Assembly (NCBI GenBank): GCA_964577275.1
Contig: CAZNYR010000001.1
Coordinates: 1 to 64,000 of the forward strand
Reading direction: 5' to 3'
Source of the DNA: UBA2561 sp964577275
Lineage (GTDB): Bacteria > Bacteroidota > Bacteroidia > Cytophagales > Thermoflexibacteraceae
Length of the DNA stretch: 64,000 bases
The position numbers were made by a program, and so were the translations under genes. This document shows, piece by piece, positions 8,851-17,730 of the stretch (its first letter is position 1; each line of letters begins with the position of its first letter). The notes beneath the pieces are model-generated. The model was given only the letters and a program-made list of their open reading frames with translations, had not been told where the DNA came from and did not search any database.

Positions 8851-8858
8851 TAGCTTTG
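8851..8858 (+). promoter_or_regulatory. Promoter -7 box for def
   Basis: TAGCTTTG fits the Bacteroidota -7 consensus TAnnTTTG. A start site a few bases downstream would leave a leader of about 50 bases before the ATG at 8918. It would also place the alternative TTG at 8873 almost at the 5' end, which favours the ATG. No clear -33 TTTG is seen. Confidence 0.45.
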
Positions 8859-8917
8859 CGCCGTTTTTTTTATTGTCCGAACAAAAAAATTTAAAAACAC
8901 GAAATAATCAAAGTAGT

Positions 8918-9493
8918 ATGATTTATCCGATTGTGGCATACGGCGACCCGATTCTCCGAAAAGTAGCTCAAAATATTACTCATGAAAACACGCCTCACCT
9001 ACCCGAATTAGCCGCCGATATGTTTGAAACCATGCACCATGCAGGCGGAATTGGGCTGGCGGCACCACAAATTGGGCTGGATTTACGAATTTTTGTGGTC
9101 GATGGCACGGATTCGGAGGATGATGAATTGGAGAAATTTAAGCAAGTTTTCGTAAATCCTACGATGCTCGAAGAGTTTGACGAGGAATGGATTTACGAAG
9201 AAGGTTGTTTGAGCATTCCCACCATTCGGGAAAATGTCAAGCGAAAATCCAAGATTCGCATTCATTTTTTTGATGAACACGGACAGGAATTTGAACGAGA
9301 ATTTGATGGAATGAAAGCGCGCGTCATTCAGCACGAATATGACCACATCGAGGGCATTTTATTTACCGATTATTTGTCCCCGCTCAAAAAACGTTTGCTC
9401 AAAGGAAAATTGAATCAGATTTCTAAAGGTAGCGTATCGGCAGATTACAAAATGCGATTTCCGAAAATTCCAAAAAATGCTAAAAAACGATAA
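8918..9493 (+). CDS. def: Peptide deformylase
   Basis: Def removes the formyl group from the N-terminal Met of new proteins and uses a bound Fe2+. All three family motifs are present: GIGLAAPQIG (about residues 43-52), EEGCLSIP (about 106-113, metal-binding Cys) and QHEYDHIEG (about 147-155, with HExxH). I chose the ATG at 8918 (MIYPIVAYGDPILR), giving 191 residues; an in-frame TTG at 8873 would add 15 polar residues that the family lacks. The C-terminal tail is Lys-rich. Its partner for translation start is methionyl-tRNA formyltransferase, which is not in this window. Confidence 0.96.
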   Translation: MIYPIVAYGDPILRKVAQNITHENTPHLPELAADMFETMHHAGGIGLAAPQIGLDLRIFVVDGTDSEDDELEKFKQVFVNPTMLEEFDEEWIYEEGCLSIPTIRENVKRKSKIRIHFFDEHGQEFEREFDGMKARVIQHEYDHIEGILFTDYLSPLKKRLLKGKLNQISKGSVSADYKMRFPKIPKNAKKR

Positions 9494-9651
9494 AAATTAC
9501 ATTTGTTTATTTGTGAGATTTTATTACCAATTTAAGAAAAATAAAATCTTTTTATGCACCTACCGAATCGAGTAGATAATTTCCAGTTTGGCAGAAAGCA
9601 ATTATGAATCAAATTGGAAATTTCTACCTTAATTTATTGAAAATCAGTAAG

Positions 9652-10404
9652 TTATTCCATTCTAAAAAGTACAGGATTACTTGGCGAAGCATCCATTTCT
9701 ATGTTCAATACTTGTAAGTTTAACAAATAATTTCCATCCAAAATATCATCTGATACATAAATTAACTCGGTAATCGTTGCATTTTTTTGAGGTTTTTTAG
9801 GATAATTCCAAAATGATTTGTGCATCTGAAGTGCGCCCTCGTCTGATTCTTTATCCACCGAAGGCAAATCGACTAATAAATGTGCGATATTTTTTTCTCG
9901 TAAAAATACGCCGATTTCAGGTGATAAATACGGTGGATTTGTCCCCGAATATTGTTTTAATTTTTTATTTGAATTTGGTAATGTTCTCAAAATCAAGGCA
10001 TTATAAGGAAGATTTCCGAACTGTTTTTGGATACTTTCGAGTGTGATGAGGGCATCGCCATTTGGCAGGTTTTGGGGCGTAACCGAAATGACTTGTGCCA
10101 CAAAATGAAATGCAGCCAGTGCATCATTTAATGTCATTTTATCCGAAGAAATATGCCCATAACATTCGGTATGTGTACCATTTCCGTGCGGTGTAAGTGT
10201 TAATTTTTGATAATTTACACTTCCACCTTGCGCCACATTACCTATAAAATCGCCAACGCAGATAATTTCAGATTTAGGTGATTCAGCGTAATAACAATTC
10301 ACATTTTTCACGTTCGGCACGAGCGGAAAAGAAATACGCAAAGGTTTGGATAAATCAACGGTATATTGCTGATAATCAAGTTGTAATGTAATTTTCATGG
10401 GCAT
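9652..10404 (-). CDS. Cyclase-family metal hydrolase, possible kynurenine formamidase
   Basis: The 250-residue protein belongs to the 'putative cyclase' fold (KynB-like), whose best-known activity is hydrolysis of N-formylkynurenine to kynurenine plus formate. The metal motif HGNGTHTECYGHI (His at about 73, 78 and 84) corresponds to the family HxGTHxDxPxH, with Glu where Asp is usual and no Pro. It is therefore a divergent member, and other substrates are possible. A tryptophan 2,3-dioxygenase, which makes N-formylkynurenine, lies 33 kb away at 43107, which makes the KynB role plausible but not shown. MPM at the start leaves two possible ATGs six bases apart. No operon partner is evident. Confidence 0.75.
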   Translation of the reverse strand: MPMKITLQLDYQQYTVDLSKPLRISFPLVPNVKNVNCYYAESPKSEIICVGDFIGNVAQGGSVNYQKLTLTPHGNGTHTECYGHISSDKMTLNDALAAFHFVAQVISVTPQNLPNGDALITLESIQKQFGNLPYNALILRTLPNSNKKLKQYSGTNPPYLSPEIGVFLREKNIAHLLVDLPSVDKESDEGALQMHKSFWNYPKKPQKNATITELIYVSDDILDGNYLLNLQVLNIEMDASPSNPVLFRME

Positions 10405-10534
10405 AATTTTTACCTTCTAAATTACAAAATAAATACCCAAGTTTGCTAAAGAATACTATTTTTATCCAAATTTTGATGTATTTTGTAGGTATAAAAACTT
10501 CTAATTTGTCCATTCCACTAAATCAAAATTTCTC

Positions 10535-13500
10535 ATGCACTATTTTATAGTATTATTTATTTTTAATCTATTAAGTTTCGTATGTTTTCCATTACAAGCT
10601 CAAAAATTATCCAAAAAAGAAACAAAATTTTGGCAAGCAGTTCAAAAAAATGACATCAATCAAGTTCAATATTATTTGAAAAAAGGAATCAATCCGGATA
10701 CAAAAAAAGAAAATTATTACACGCCATTATATTGGGCATTGCATCAACAAAAATTTGACCTTGCCGAAATTTTGATAAAATACAAAGCAAAAATTGATGC
10801 GCCTATCTATCAAAATCTGACACTTCCACAAAATGCTACTTTGCTGATGTTGGCGTGTAGTGGTAGAAATCCACAACATCACCGCATTACCGAATTTTTG
10901 CTTAAACATGGCGTAAATCCAAATATAACGATAAAAGCACAAAATCTAACGCATGACTTTTCGGCATTAGAAATCGCAATTTTTAGCCGAAATTATTTTG
11001 CCGTTAATTTATTGCTGAAGTATGGCGCAAACCCAAACCGAGTTATCAAAAATAATCCACGTTTTGGAAGTTTTACATCATTAGGACTTGCTCTAAATCA
11101 AGGAGTTAATGCACAAACTGACGAGGATATTATTTCAATTCTTTTGGCAAACGGCGCAAAAGTTCAACACATTATTGCCTTCCAAAATGGAAATGATGTG
11201 CCTTACGAAGTGCTTTTTTGTAGCGTTAAGCATACTTATTCTGTCGAAAATATTGCCAAAAAATTGAAAGAAAAAGGTGCAAATTTTGACCTTGATGTAC
11301 GCTTATCTAATTATGAAGGAAAACTATTTCCATTCGTAGCCAAGTACAATTCATTGGGTGTTATTCAGGCATTGGTGGCTTGTCAAATAAACCATAACTC
11401 GCAGATTATCAGGGCAGAAAGTCCGCATGAAGTCGGATTTACTGCCTTGCATTTTGCGATTCAAAAACAAGATGAGCAGATGGCAAAATATCTTTTGAGC
11501 CTCCCTGCTGTGGATACAACTATCCGAGCAAAAAATGGACAAACCGCACTGGATATGGCACGCAAAAACGGCATGATTACGCCACTTTTTGAGAGGCAAA
11601 AAATCATTACACAAGATGATATGGCAGGTTTTGAGGCGGATAGTTTGTGGCAACTTGTTCCAAAAAATTCAGGTAAAAAAAAGGTCGATATTCTGAACGA
11701 ATTGGGCAAAGGTTACTGCGAATTTTTCCAGATTCAGGAAGCCGAAAAAGTGCTGCGTCAAGCCTTAGATTTGGCGCAAAAATTAGATGACCAAGATGGC
11801 ATGGCAACGACTTATAAATATTTATCAAATCTATATTTTATACAAACATTTTTTGAGCAATACACCACAAAAACGCACGAAAATTTATACGAAATCGAAG
11901 AAAAATATTTCAAACGAAAACGAGATACTTTGACTTTTATTCCCGATGAACCGCATTCCAATTTTGTGAGGAAGGCAATCGAACACGATATTTATTCTGC
12001 GAATAAAATTGAGAAAAATAAGTTTAAACCTGAATTTGCTCCTGATGTTACAATACGCGTAAAACGTCAAGTTTTCCATAAAGAATATTGGGAAAAATCG
12101 AAAAATTATGGCATCAAGGCAGGCGAAATTCGGATGGCACAATCGGCAGCCGATAAACAAGTTTGGGGGATTCAACAGCTTTTGGAAATACTTACGTTGC
12201 ACTCTGAAGCGACAGAAAAAACAGAAAAATTATATCTTAAATGGTTAAATATCAGATACAAAGAAAATGATGAAGAAAAAGTTTTATGGGCATTAAAAAA
12301 TATTATACGGTTTTATGTTCAGGCACGAGAATACGAAAAAGCAGAATCTTATATTCAAGAAATATGTAAAATTTATGAAAAAACAAATTCAGAAAATATT
12401 GCTCGATTATTTATCAATTTTATGCCTTATTTTGATTATTTGCCTCGTTCCACAAGATTAAAAATGAATCAGGATTCTATCAATCAAGTTTTACAGAAAC
12501 AAAAATTTAGGTATCTTCAAAGAGGTTTGGTTGCGGTTCAGGAACATATTTGGGATGATACTTTGAAGCAAAAATTTTATCGCCGAATTAGCTCCTATTA
12601 CGAAAAAGATATGACAAAATTTCGGGGTTTTTTTGAAACAAAGTATTTATTAAATCAATATTTAAACACTATTTCCTTACAAAATGATATTGATGCCTTA
12701 GTCAGAGGGTATTTTGTGGTGGCTTATCATGTACGAGATACGACAATTTTGAACTATTATTTGGCAAAAATTCCTGAATTATTGACCAAAATTTCTGACC
12801 GAAATAAAGAAAAAAGTTATTGGATTCAGTACGCTAATTTTTATCAAATGACTTTAAAAAATTATGCTAAAACATTATCTATCAGGATGTTATTGTATGA
12901 TAAAAATTATCTCAATTTGAACGAAGTGAAAGCACCTATCGAAGAAATTGTTTTCAGAAAAACAGACAAAAATCAACTTGAAAAGTGTCTTGGAGTTTTG
13001 GAAAATTTCTTAGAAAATCACGAAAATACGGAGGAGAAAATTTGGGCTTTTCGCCTGCAAAGTCGTTTGTGGCAGCAACTCAAAAATTATCAGAAATCAG
13101 CTGAATTTCGAGAAAAAATCATGGCTTTTGATACGCCTCAAAATGCAAAAAAGATACGAATTGATGCGGCGGATGCGGGTTTTTTATTTCAGTTAGCTGG
13201 CAATCAAGAAAAAGCAATTTTGTATTTGGGTCGAGCCTTAGAAATCACCCAAAAATATTTGGAGTTTGAGCCTCAAGTTCCAATTTATCAACTCAAAGTT
13301 GCTTATTGCTATGAATCTTTTGAGCAATTCCGTAAGGCAGAAAAAATATACGTGGAAGCCTTCGATACTGCACGAAAAAACTTAGGTAAAAGTAAGGGAG
13401 TTTTGGAGCAATATATCAAAAATTTATATACAGCGCATGATGTTTCCTTGCGGATTGGTCAGTTTTATGGCAACCAAAAGATGAAGAAAAAAGCGTTAAA

Positions 13501-13615
13501 ATATGCTGAAACTTCGTTAAAAGTAGCAAAAACCTTACCTAATGAAAAAGTATTTGATAAAGTATATCGAATTAAAAAATCTACGGAATTGATAAAAAAA
13601 TTAGAACTTTTATAA
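10535..13615 (+). CDS. Secreted ankyrin-repeat / TPR protein
   Basis: This 1,026-residue protein has a signal peptide (hydrophobic residues 3-20, cleavage after LQAQ near 23). Residues about 28-360 are ankyrin repeats: FWQAVQKNDINQVQYYLKKG, TPLYWALHQQKFDLAEILIK, LHFAIQKQDEQMAKYLLS and ALDMARKNG are recognisable units. From about residue 385 the protein changes to helical tetratricopeptide-like repeats (GYCEFFQIQEAEKVLRQAL, FLFQLAGNQEKAILYLGRALEI, VAYCYESFEQFRKAEKIY). Both repeat types bind proteins. Export to the periplasm or surface is inferred from the signal peptide. No catalytic domain is seen. The coding sequence is AT-rich, like its surroundings. Confidence 0.75.
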   Translation: MHYFIVLFIFNLLSFVCFPLQAQKLSKKETKFWQAVQKNDINQVQYYLKKGINPDTKKENYYTPLYWALHQQKFDLAEILIKYKAKIDAPIYQNLTLPQNATLLMLACSGRNPQHHRITEFLLKHGVNPNITIKAQNLTHDFSALEIAIFSRNYFAVNLLLKYGANPNRVIKNNPRFGSFTSLGLALNQGVNAQTDEDIISILLANGAKVQHIIAFQNGNDVPYEVLFCSVKHTYSVENIAKKLKEKGANFDLDVRLSNYEGKLFPFVAKYNSLGVIQALVACQINHNSQIIRAESPHEVGFTALHFAIQKQDEQMAKYLLSLPAVDTTIRAKNGQTALDMARKNGMITPLFERQKIITQDDMAGFEADSLWQLVPKNSGKKKVDILNELGKGYCEFFQIQEAEKVLRQALDLAQKLDDQDGMATTYKYLSNLYFIQTFFEQYTTKTHENLYEIEEKYFKRKRDTLTFIPDEPHSNFVRKAIEHDIYSANKIEKNKFKPEFAPDVTIRVKRQVFHKEYWEKSKNYGIKAGEIRMAQSAADKQVWGIQQLLEILTLHSEATEKTEKLYLKWLNIRYKENDEEKVLWALKNIIRFYVQAREYEKAESYIQEICKIYEKTNSENIARLFINFMPYFDYLPRSTRLKMNQDSINQVLQKQKFRYLQRGLVAVQEHIWDDTLKQKFYRRISSYYEKDMTKFRGFFETKYLLNQYLNTISLQNDIDALVRGYFVVAYHVRDTTILNYYLAKIPELLTKISDRNKEKSYWIQYANFYQMTLKNYAKTLSIRMLLYDKNYLNLNEVKAPIEEIVFRKTDKNQLEKCLGVLENFLENHENTEEKIWAFRLQSRLWQQLKNYQKSAEFREKIMAFDTPQNAKKIRIDAADAGFLFQLAGNQEKAILYLGRALEITQKYLEFEPQVPIYQLKVAYCYESFEQFRKAEKIYVEAFDTARKNLGKSKGVLEQYIKNLYTAHDVSLRIGQFYGNQKMKKKALKYAETSLKVAKTLPNEKVFDKVYRIKKSTELIKKLELL

Positions 13616-13718
13616 TTTGTAATATAGCATATAGATTAAGCAATATAAAATTTTTCGTTTTTGTCAAGCAACCCTCATGAAATTTGTGTGTCTTTGAGAT
13701 AATACTAAATTTGAGAAC

Positions 13719-14336
13719 ATGATGATTCGACAATTATTTTTACTTTTTGTATGTTTGACAAGTAGTTATCTGCTTGATGCTCAGGATGATAGCGAACCCA
13801 AAACACTGCTCGGCACGGTGGATAAAGTATCGGGTTTTGGCGGTTTTAATATGGAATTTGGTAGTTTGAACAATGATTTTGTCGTTTTTTCGGGTGGCGG
13901 CGGCGGCATTTTATTGAACCGCTCGATTTTCTTGGGGGGCTATGGGATGGGGATGAGCAACGAGTTCAAGACCGAAATTAATGGCGTGGATACCCGCCTG
14001 AATTTTGGACATGGCGGTTTTTGGTTGGGTTATGATGCGATGCCCGCCCGCATGATTCATTTGACGACAAGTGTAAAACTGGGCTGGGGTGGTGTAAGGT
14101 TTCAACCTAATTTTGTTGGTTTTCCACCTTCAGGTATTTTTGATGATTCGTTTTCGGAAAATGTATTTGTGATTCAACCCAGCGCAGGCGCAGAGCTTAA
14201 TCTGACCAAATTTTTTAAGATTGCGCTGACAGGAAATTATCGCTTAGTACAAGGCTTGAATACTGACGGACTGGATAAGAATTTGTTGAATGGTTTTTCG
14301 ACCGAACTGGCTTTTAAATTTGGTTGGTTTGATTAG
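13719..14336 (+). CDS. Outer-membrane beta-barrel-like secreted protein
   Basis: This 205-residue protein has a signal peptide (residues 3-19, cleavage around LDAQ). The mature part has a Gly-rich stretch (FSGGGGGILL) and many alternating beta strands with aromatics, ending in LAFKFGWFD, as expected for a small outer-membrane barrel. No named family can be assigned from reading alone. It starts about 100 bases after the ankyrin-TPR gene on the same strand, so co-transcription is possible. Its 3' end faces hemH across a 14-bp inverted repeat. Confidence 0.6.
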   Translation: MMIRQLFLLFVCLTSSYLLDAQDDSEPKTLLGTVDKVSGFGGFNMEFGSLNNDFVVFSGGGGGILLNRSIFLGGYGMGMSNEFKTEINGVDTRLNFGHGGFWLGYDAMPARMIHLTTSVKLGWGGVRFQPNFVGFPPSGIFDDSFSENVFVIQPSAGAELNLTKFFKIALTGNYRLVQGLNTDGLDKNLLNGFSTELAFKFGWFD

Positions 14337-14344
14337 TTTATTAA

Positions 14345-14459
14345 CAAATCATGCGTATTGCGTATGAATTTAGTTTTGTAAGTTAGTTTGATTTAAAAAA
14401 TTGATAATCAGGTAATTACAAAATAAATATATCAAAAATCACTTGATACGCATGATTTG
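14345..14459. repeat. 14-bp inverted repeat enclosing an 87-base spacer
   Basis: CAAATCATGCGTAT (14345-14358) is matched exactly in inverted orientation by ATACGCATGATTTG (14446-14459). The element fills the gap between two convergent genes and contains one copy of the palindrome TTGATAATCAG. The spacer is too long for a simple terminator loop; it could fold as a long-range stem or be a small mobile-element relic. Confidence 0.6.
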
Positions 14460-14469
14460 ATACATTTTA

Positions 14470-15489
14470 TTATTTATATTCTAAAATCATTTCTTTAATT
14501 GCTTCGACCCAAAGAACTTCGGTGTTCAGGCTTTCTACTAATTCCCAATGTTCGCCTCCATTTTGTTCAAAAATTTCTTTGTATTCTTGTCCGACTTCGA
14601 TGGTGGTTTCCAGGCAATCGGACGTAAAAGCAGGGGAAAAAGCGAGTACATTTTTGACATTTTTTTGGGTTAAATCCATGATAACATCTTCGGTATAAGG
14701 TTTAATCCAGGGGGTTTTTCCGAGCCGAGATTGAAAACAAACTGTGTACTTTTTGTCTGAAATATGTAATTTTTCGGCTAATTTTCGGGAAGTGGCAAAA
14801 CATTGTGCGCGGTAACATAATCTATTTTGGGGGGTTAATTGGTCGCAACAATCGTCAGTAAGGCATTTTTGCGTGGAGTCGCCTTTACGAATTTGTCGTT
14901 CGGGCAAGCCGTGATACGAAAATATAAAATGCTCAAAATCATGGTGTTGCAAATATTTTTGGGCTAATTGTGCGAATGTCTGAATCATTTTATCATTTTC
15001 GGCATAGGTATCTATCAGAATCATCTTGGGGATAATTTGCCATTTGCTCACAATTCGGAAAACTTCCTGATGCACCGAACCCGTGGTGGCGGAGGCGTAT
15101 TGCGGAAAAAGAGGAAAGACAATAATTTTATCTAACCCCTTGTTTTTGAGTTGGTTAAGGGCGGATTCCATGCTGGGATTTTGGTAACGCATCCCCAAAA
15201 CGACTTCAAAATCATTGCCCAATGTTTGTTGTACTAATTTTTGTAATTCCAATCCATTGACCAAAAGCGGTGAGCCTTTTTTTGTCCAAACTTTTTTGTA
15301 TTCCTTGGCGGACTTTGGCGAACGAAATGGCGCAATAATGAGATTGACCAATAGAAATCGGGCTATGGGATTGGTGTCAATGACTCGTGCATCGGACAAA
15401 AACTGACGCAAATATTTGCGTACATCTGGTGTATTGGGGCTATCTGGCGTGCCTAAATTGACTAAAAGAACTCCCGTTTTTGCTTTCAT
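14470..15489 (-). CDS. hemH: Ferrochelatase
   Basis: HemH inserts Fe2+ into protoporphyrin IX (or, in the coproporphyrin branch, into coproporphyrin III) as a late step of haem synthesis. The 339-residue protein has the N-terminal LLVNLGTPDSP motif, the central FSYHGLPER with the catalytic His (about 187) and the C-terminal SPAFTSDCLETTIEVGQEY with the conserved Glu. A Cys-rich insert at about 201-220 (KCLTDDCCDQL, then LCYRAQC) is also present in many bacterial ferrochelatases, and in some it binds a [2Fe-2S] cluster. Cluster binding here is inference. The gene is alone and converges on the barrel gene. Confidence 0.95.
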   Translation of the reverse strand: MKAKTGVLLVNLGTPDSPNTPDVRKYLRQFLSDARVIDTNPIARFLLVNLIIAPFRSPKSAKEYKKVWTKKGSPLLVNGLELQKLVQQTLGNDFEVVLGMRYQNPSMESALNQLKNKGLDKIIVFPLFPQYASATTGSVHQEVFRIVSKWQIIPKMILIDTYAENDKMIQTFAQLAQKYLQHHDFEHFIFSYHGLPERQIRKGDSTQKCLTDDCCDQLTPQNRLCYRAQCFATSRKLAEKLHISDKKYTVCFQSRLGKTPWIKPYTEDVIMDLTQKNVKNVLAFSPAFTSDCLETTIEVGQEYKEIFEQNGGEHWELVESLNTEVLWVEAIKEMILEYK

Positions 15490-15611
15490 TTTTTAGCATT
15501 TTTGGATAAATAAAGAACCTAAACCTTTGGAAGGGCTAAGATGTTTGAATTTAGGTTGGTAGAATTTTTGGATAAAATTTTCAAATCATTGTAAAAAAAT
15601 TAAAAAACGAG

Positions 15612-16202
15612 ATGAAACATACTTTGACAAAACATTACTGGCAAAATCGTTATGATGACCAACTCACGGGCTGGGATATTGGCGAAGCCTCTACGCCTTT
15701 GCGAGAATATTTTAATCAGTTGGAAAACAAGGAGTTCGTGCTATTAATTGCGGGGGCGGGCAATGCCCACGAAGCCGAATATTTGCATCAGCAGGGCTTT
15801 AAAAATGTTCATGTGGTGGATATTGCTGCACAACCTTTGGCAAATTTGCAGCAACGCTGTGCGGATTTTCCGAGCGAACATTTGCATGAAATGGATTTTT
15901 TTGAACTTGAAGCGCAGTTTGATATAATTATTGAGCAAACTTTTTTTTGTGCGATTGCGCCAAATCTTCGTCCGAAATATGCCAAAAAGATGCACCAACT
16001 TTTGAAGCCAAACGGCAAATTGGTAGGCGTTTTATTTGATGAGCCACTGAATACGGAACATCCGCCGTTCGGAGGAAATCAGCAAGAATATTGGTCGTAT
16101 TTTGAGCCGTATTTTAGTATCCATTGTTTTGAGAAATGCCATAATAGCGTTCCTGCAAGAGCAGGACGTGAATTATTTATGAACCTGAAAAAGAGCGTAT
16201 GA
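15612..16202 (+). CDS. TPMT-family SAM-dependent methyltransferase
   Basis: The 196-residue protein starts with HYWQNRYDDQLTGWDIGEASTPL, the substrate-side signature of thiopurine S-methyltransferase-like enzymes. The SAM-binding loop is LLIAGAGNAHEAEYL (about 43-57), and the acidic ribose-binding end of strand 2 is VHVVDIA. The later EQTFFCAI block fits the family's post-II motif. Bacterial relatives methylate thiols, selenium or tellurium compounds, so the substrate is open. It is a single-gene unit with a terminator shared with the convergent SDR gene. Confidence 0.82.
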   Translation: MKHTLTKHYWQNRYDDQLTGWDIGEASTPLREYFNQLENKEFVLLIAGAGNAHEAEYLHQQGFKNVHVVDIAAQPLANLQQRCADFPSEHLHEMDFFELEAQFDIIIEQTFFCAIAPNLRPKYAKKMHQLLKPNGKLVGVLFDEPLNTEHPPFGGNQQEYWSYFEPYFSIHCFEKCHNSVPARAGRELFMNLKKSV

Positions 16203-16223
16203 GCATAAAAAGTATGCGATTTT

Positions 16224-16254
16224 ACCTATCAGGTTTTTCAAAAATCTGATAGGT
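16224..16254. terminator. Bidirectional terminator between methyltransferase and SDR genes
   Basis: ACCTATCAG (16224-16232) pairs with CTGATAGGT (16246-16254); the inner loop is T5/A5 and can extend the stem. It lies between two convergent 3' ends. Confidence 0.65.
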
Positions 16255-16262
16255 TTATGAAA

Positions 16263-16970
16263 TTAATAATCTTGTCCTAAAGGATGAATCATCAGTTCGT
16301 CAATGACGATATTTTTGGGAGTCGAAGCGACATAAAGCACGGCATCGGCGATGGCTTGGGGCGAGAGCGAATCCCGTTGATTTTGTTGGTTAGAAGGCTG
16401 ATTACCAGCAAAATAAGTATCGGTAATGCCCGGATAAATGGTGCTTACTCGAATATCGAAAGAGCGCACCTCCTTTCGGACGGCAATCATGTAAGCATCT
16501 TGGGCAAATTTGCTGGTGCAATAGAGGGACCCCGAAGCGAATGTACGTTTGGATACATCCGAAGCGATTGTAATAATGTGTCCGTTTCGTTGATTTTTCA
16601 TAGATGGAAGCACGGATTTGGTCATTAGGAATGTACCTTTTACGTTCACATTCATCACGTTTTCCCATTCTTGGAGCGAAATTTCATCCGTAAATTTGAA
16701 TGTACCAATTCCTGCATTATTTACCAAAAGGTCAATTTTTTGGTGTTTTTCGAGGGTTTGTTGTACAATGTGCTGTATGCGGTTTTCGTCCGTTACATCG
16801 ACCGAAAATAGTTCGGCTGTGCCGCCATTTTGTTGAATGTGTTGGGCAGTTTTTGTGAGGTCATTTTTGTTTCGTGCCAACAAAATGACATGATAAGATT
16901 TTGAGGCGAAGGCAATGGCGATTTCTTTTCCGATGCCTCGTGATGCTCCTGTGATGATGGCAGTTTTCAT
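16263..16970 (-). CDS. Short-chain dehydrogenase/reductase
   Basis: This 235-residue classical SDR uses NAD(P)H. It has the N-terminal cofactor motif TGASRGIGKEIA (TGxxxGxG, residues 7-18), the structural NNAG (about 88-91), and the catalytic Ser-Tyr-Lys set in ASGSLYCTSKFAQ (Tyr and Lys of YxxxK read as Y-C-T-S-K). A basic residue after the glycine loop (LLARNK) suggests NADP preference. The substrate is unknown; members of this group include 3-ketoacyl reductases and general ketone reductases. It has no operon partner. Confidence 0.88.
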   Translation of the reverse strand: MKTAIITGASRGIGKEIAIAFASKSYHVILLARNKNDLTKTAQHIQQNGGTAELFSVDVTDENRIQHIVQQTLEKHQKIDLLVNNAGIGTFKFTDEISLQEWENVMNVNVKGTFLMTKSVLPSMKNQRNGHIITIASDVSKRTFASGSLYCTSKFAQDAYMIAVRKEVRSFDIRVSTIYPGITDTYFAGNQPSNQQNQRDSLSPQAIADAVLYVASTPKNIVIDELMIHPLGQDY

Positions 16971-17304
16971 GATTAATTTAGTGTTTATGTTTACGTACCC
17001 ACGATGTTCATTTCACAAAAATAGAAAAAACAAGGCGATTTATTTGTGCGCTAATTTTCGCCTGAAACTTTAAAGATTCTGAAAAACAAGAGGTTAGCCG
17101 TAGCGGAATTTTAAGGAACAAAATAATTGTACTTTCACGCCAATTCCGCCCCCAGAAATTCATAACTTTGTCTAAGTTGTTTTGTCAAGTTTTCAGAAAA
17201 ACCGATTACTTTCGTGATTCATTAAATATTCCTGAGAGTACCTCATCTACTTTGGAATCGCTGGGAGCGGTTCAAGATTCGTTCACACAAAAATTCGTTC
17301 ATGT

Positions 17305-17625
17305 ATGTTTGATTTTCGTCAAGCCTCGACTCGGACTCGTTCAGCCGAACCGACGGCATTAAAGGAGGTACTATCTCAATATTTGGCAACCTATCAGCTG
17401 GAAAAGCCCCATAAGGAAGCAAATTTGAGGGTTTTATGGTTGCGTATGATGGGAAAACCGATTGCAGACCGTACTCAACGGCTTTTTGTCAAGGACAAAA
17501 CGCTGTATGTCGAACTGACCTCCGCCCCGCTCAAGCAAGAATTGAGTATGTCAGGCGGGCAGGTGCGGGATTTTCTTAATCGAGAAATCGGCGAAAAACT
17601 GCTCGAAAAAGTAGTTTTTATGTAA
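17305..17625 (+). CDS. DUF721 / DciA-like protein
   Basis: The 106-residue protein matches the DUF721 family: the helix LKEVLSQYLATYQLEK, the WLRMMGKPIADRTQRLFVKDKTLYVELTSAPLKQEL core and the final NREIGEKLLEKVVF. DUF721 includes DciA, the loader that helps the replicative helicase DnaB in bacteria lacking DnaC or DnaI. That job is inferred by family only, and the short Bacteroidota members usually lie elsewhere beside recF. The ATG at 17305 is preferred over one at 17301, which is out of frame and soon stopped. A good terminator follows. Confidence 0.8.
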   Translation: MFDFRQASTRTRSAEPTALKEVLSQYLATYQLEKPHKEANLRVLWLRMMGKPIADRTQRLFVKDKTLYVELTSAPLKQELSMSGGQVRDFLNREIGEKLLEKVVFM

Positions 17626-17689
17626 AAAATAGTTCGGTTAAGTTATTTTGGTTTTAATTATCAGGGCTGCAATTATTCCCGAAGTGCAT

Positions 17690-17730
17690 AAATCCCATCA
17701 AATTTACAATGGATTTGGTGGGATTTTTTT
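17690..17730 (+). terminator. Intrinsic terminator after the DUF721 gene
   Basis: AAATCCCATCAAAT (17690-17703) pairs with ATTTGGTGGGATTT (17713-17726, one G-T wobble), followed by a T run to 17730. Confidence 0.85.

Noticed and set aside
8873..8917. Longer peptide deformylase from a TTG
   Set aside because: It would start almost at the predicted transcription start, and the extra residues are not conserved.
17168..17362. Short frame before the DUF721 gene
   Set aside because: It overlaps the DUF721 start in another frame and has no family likeness.
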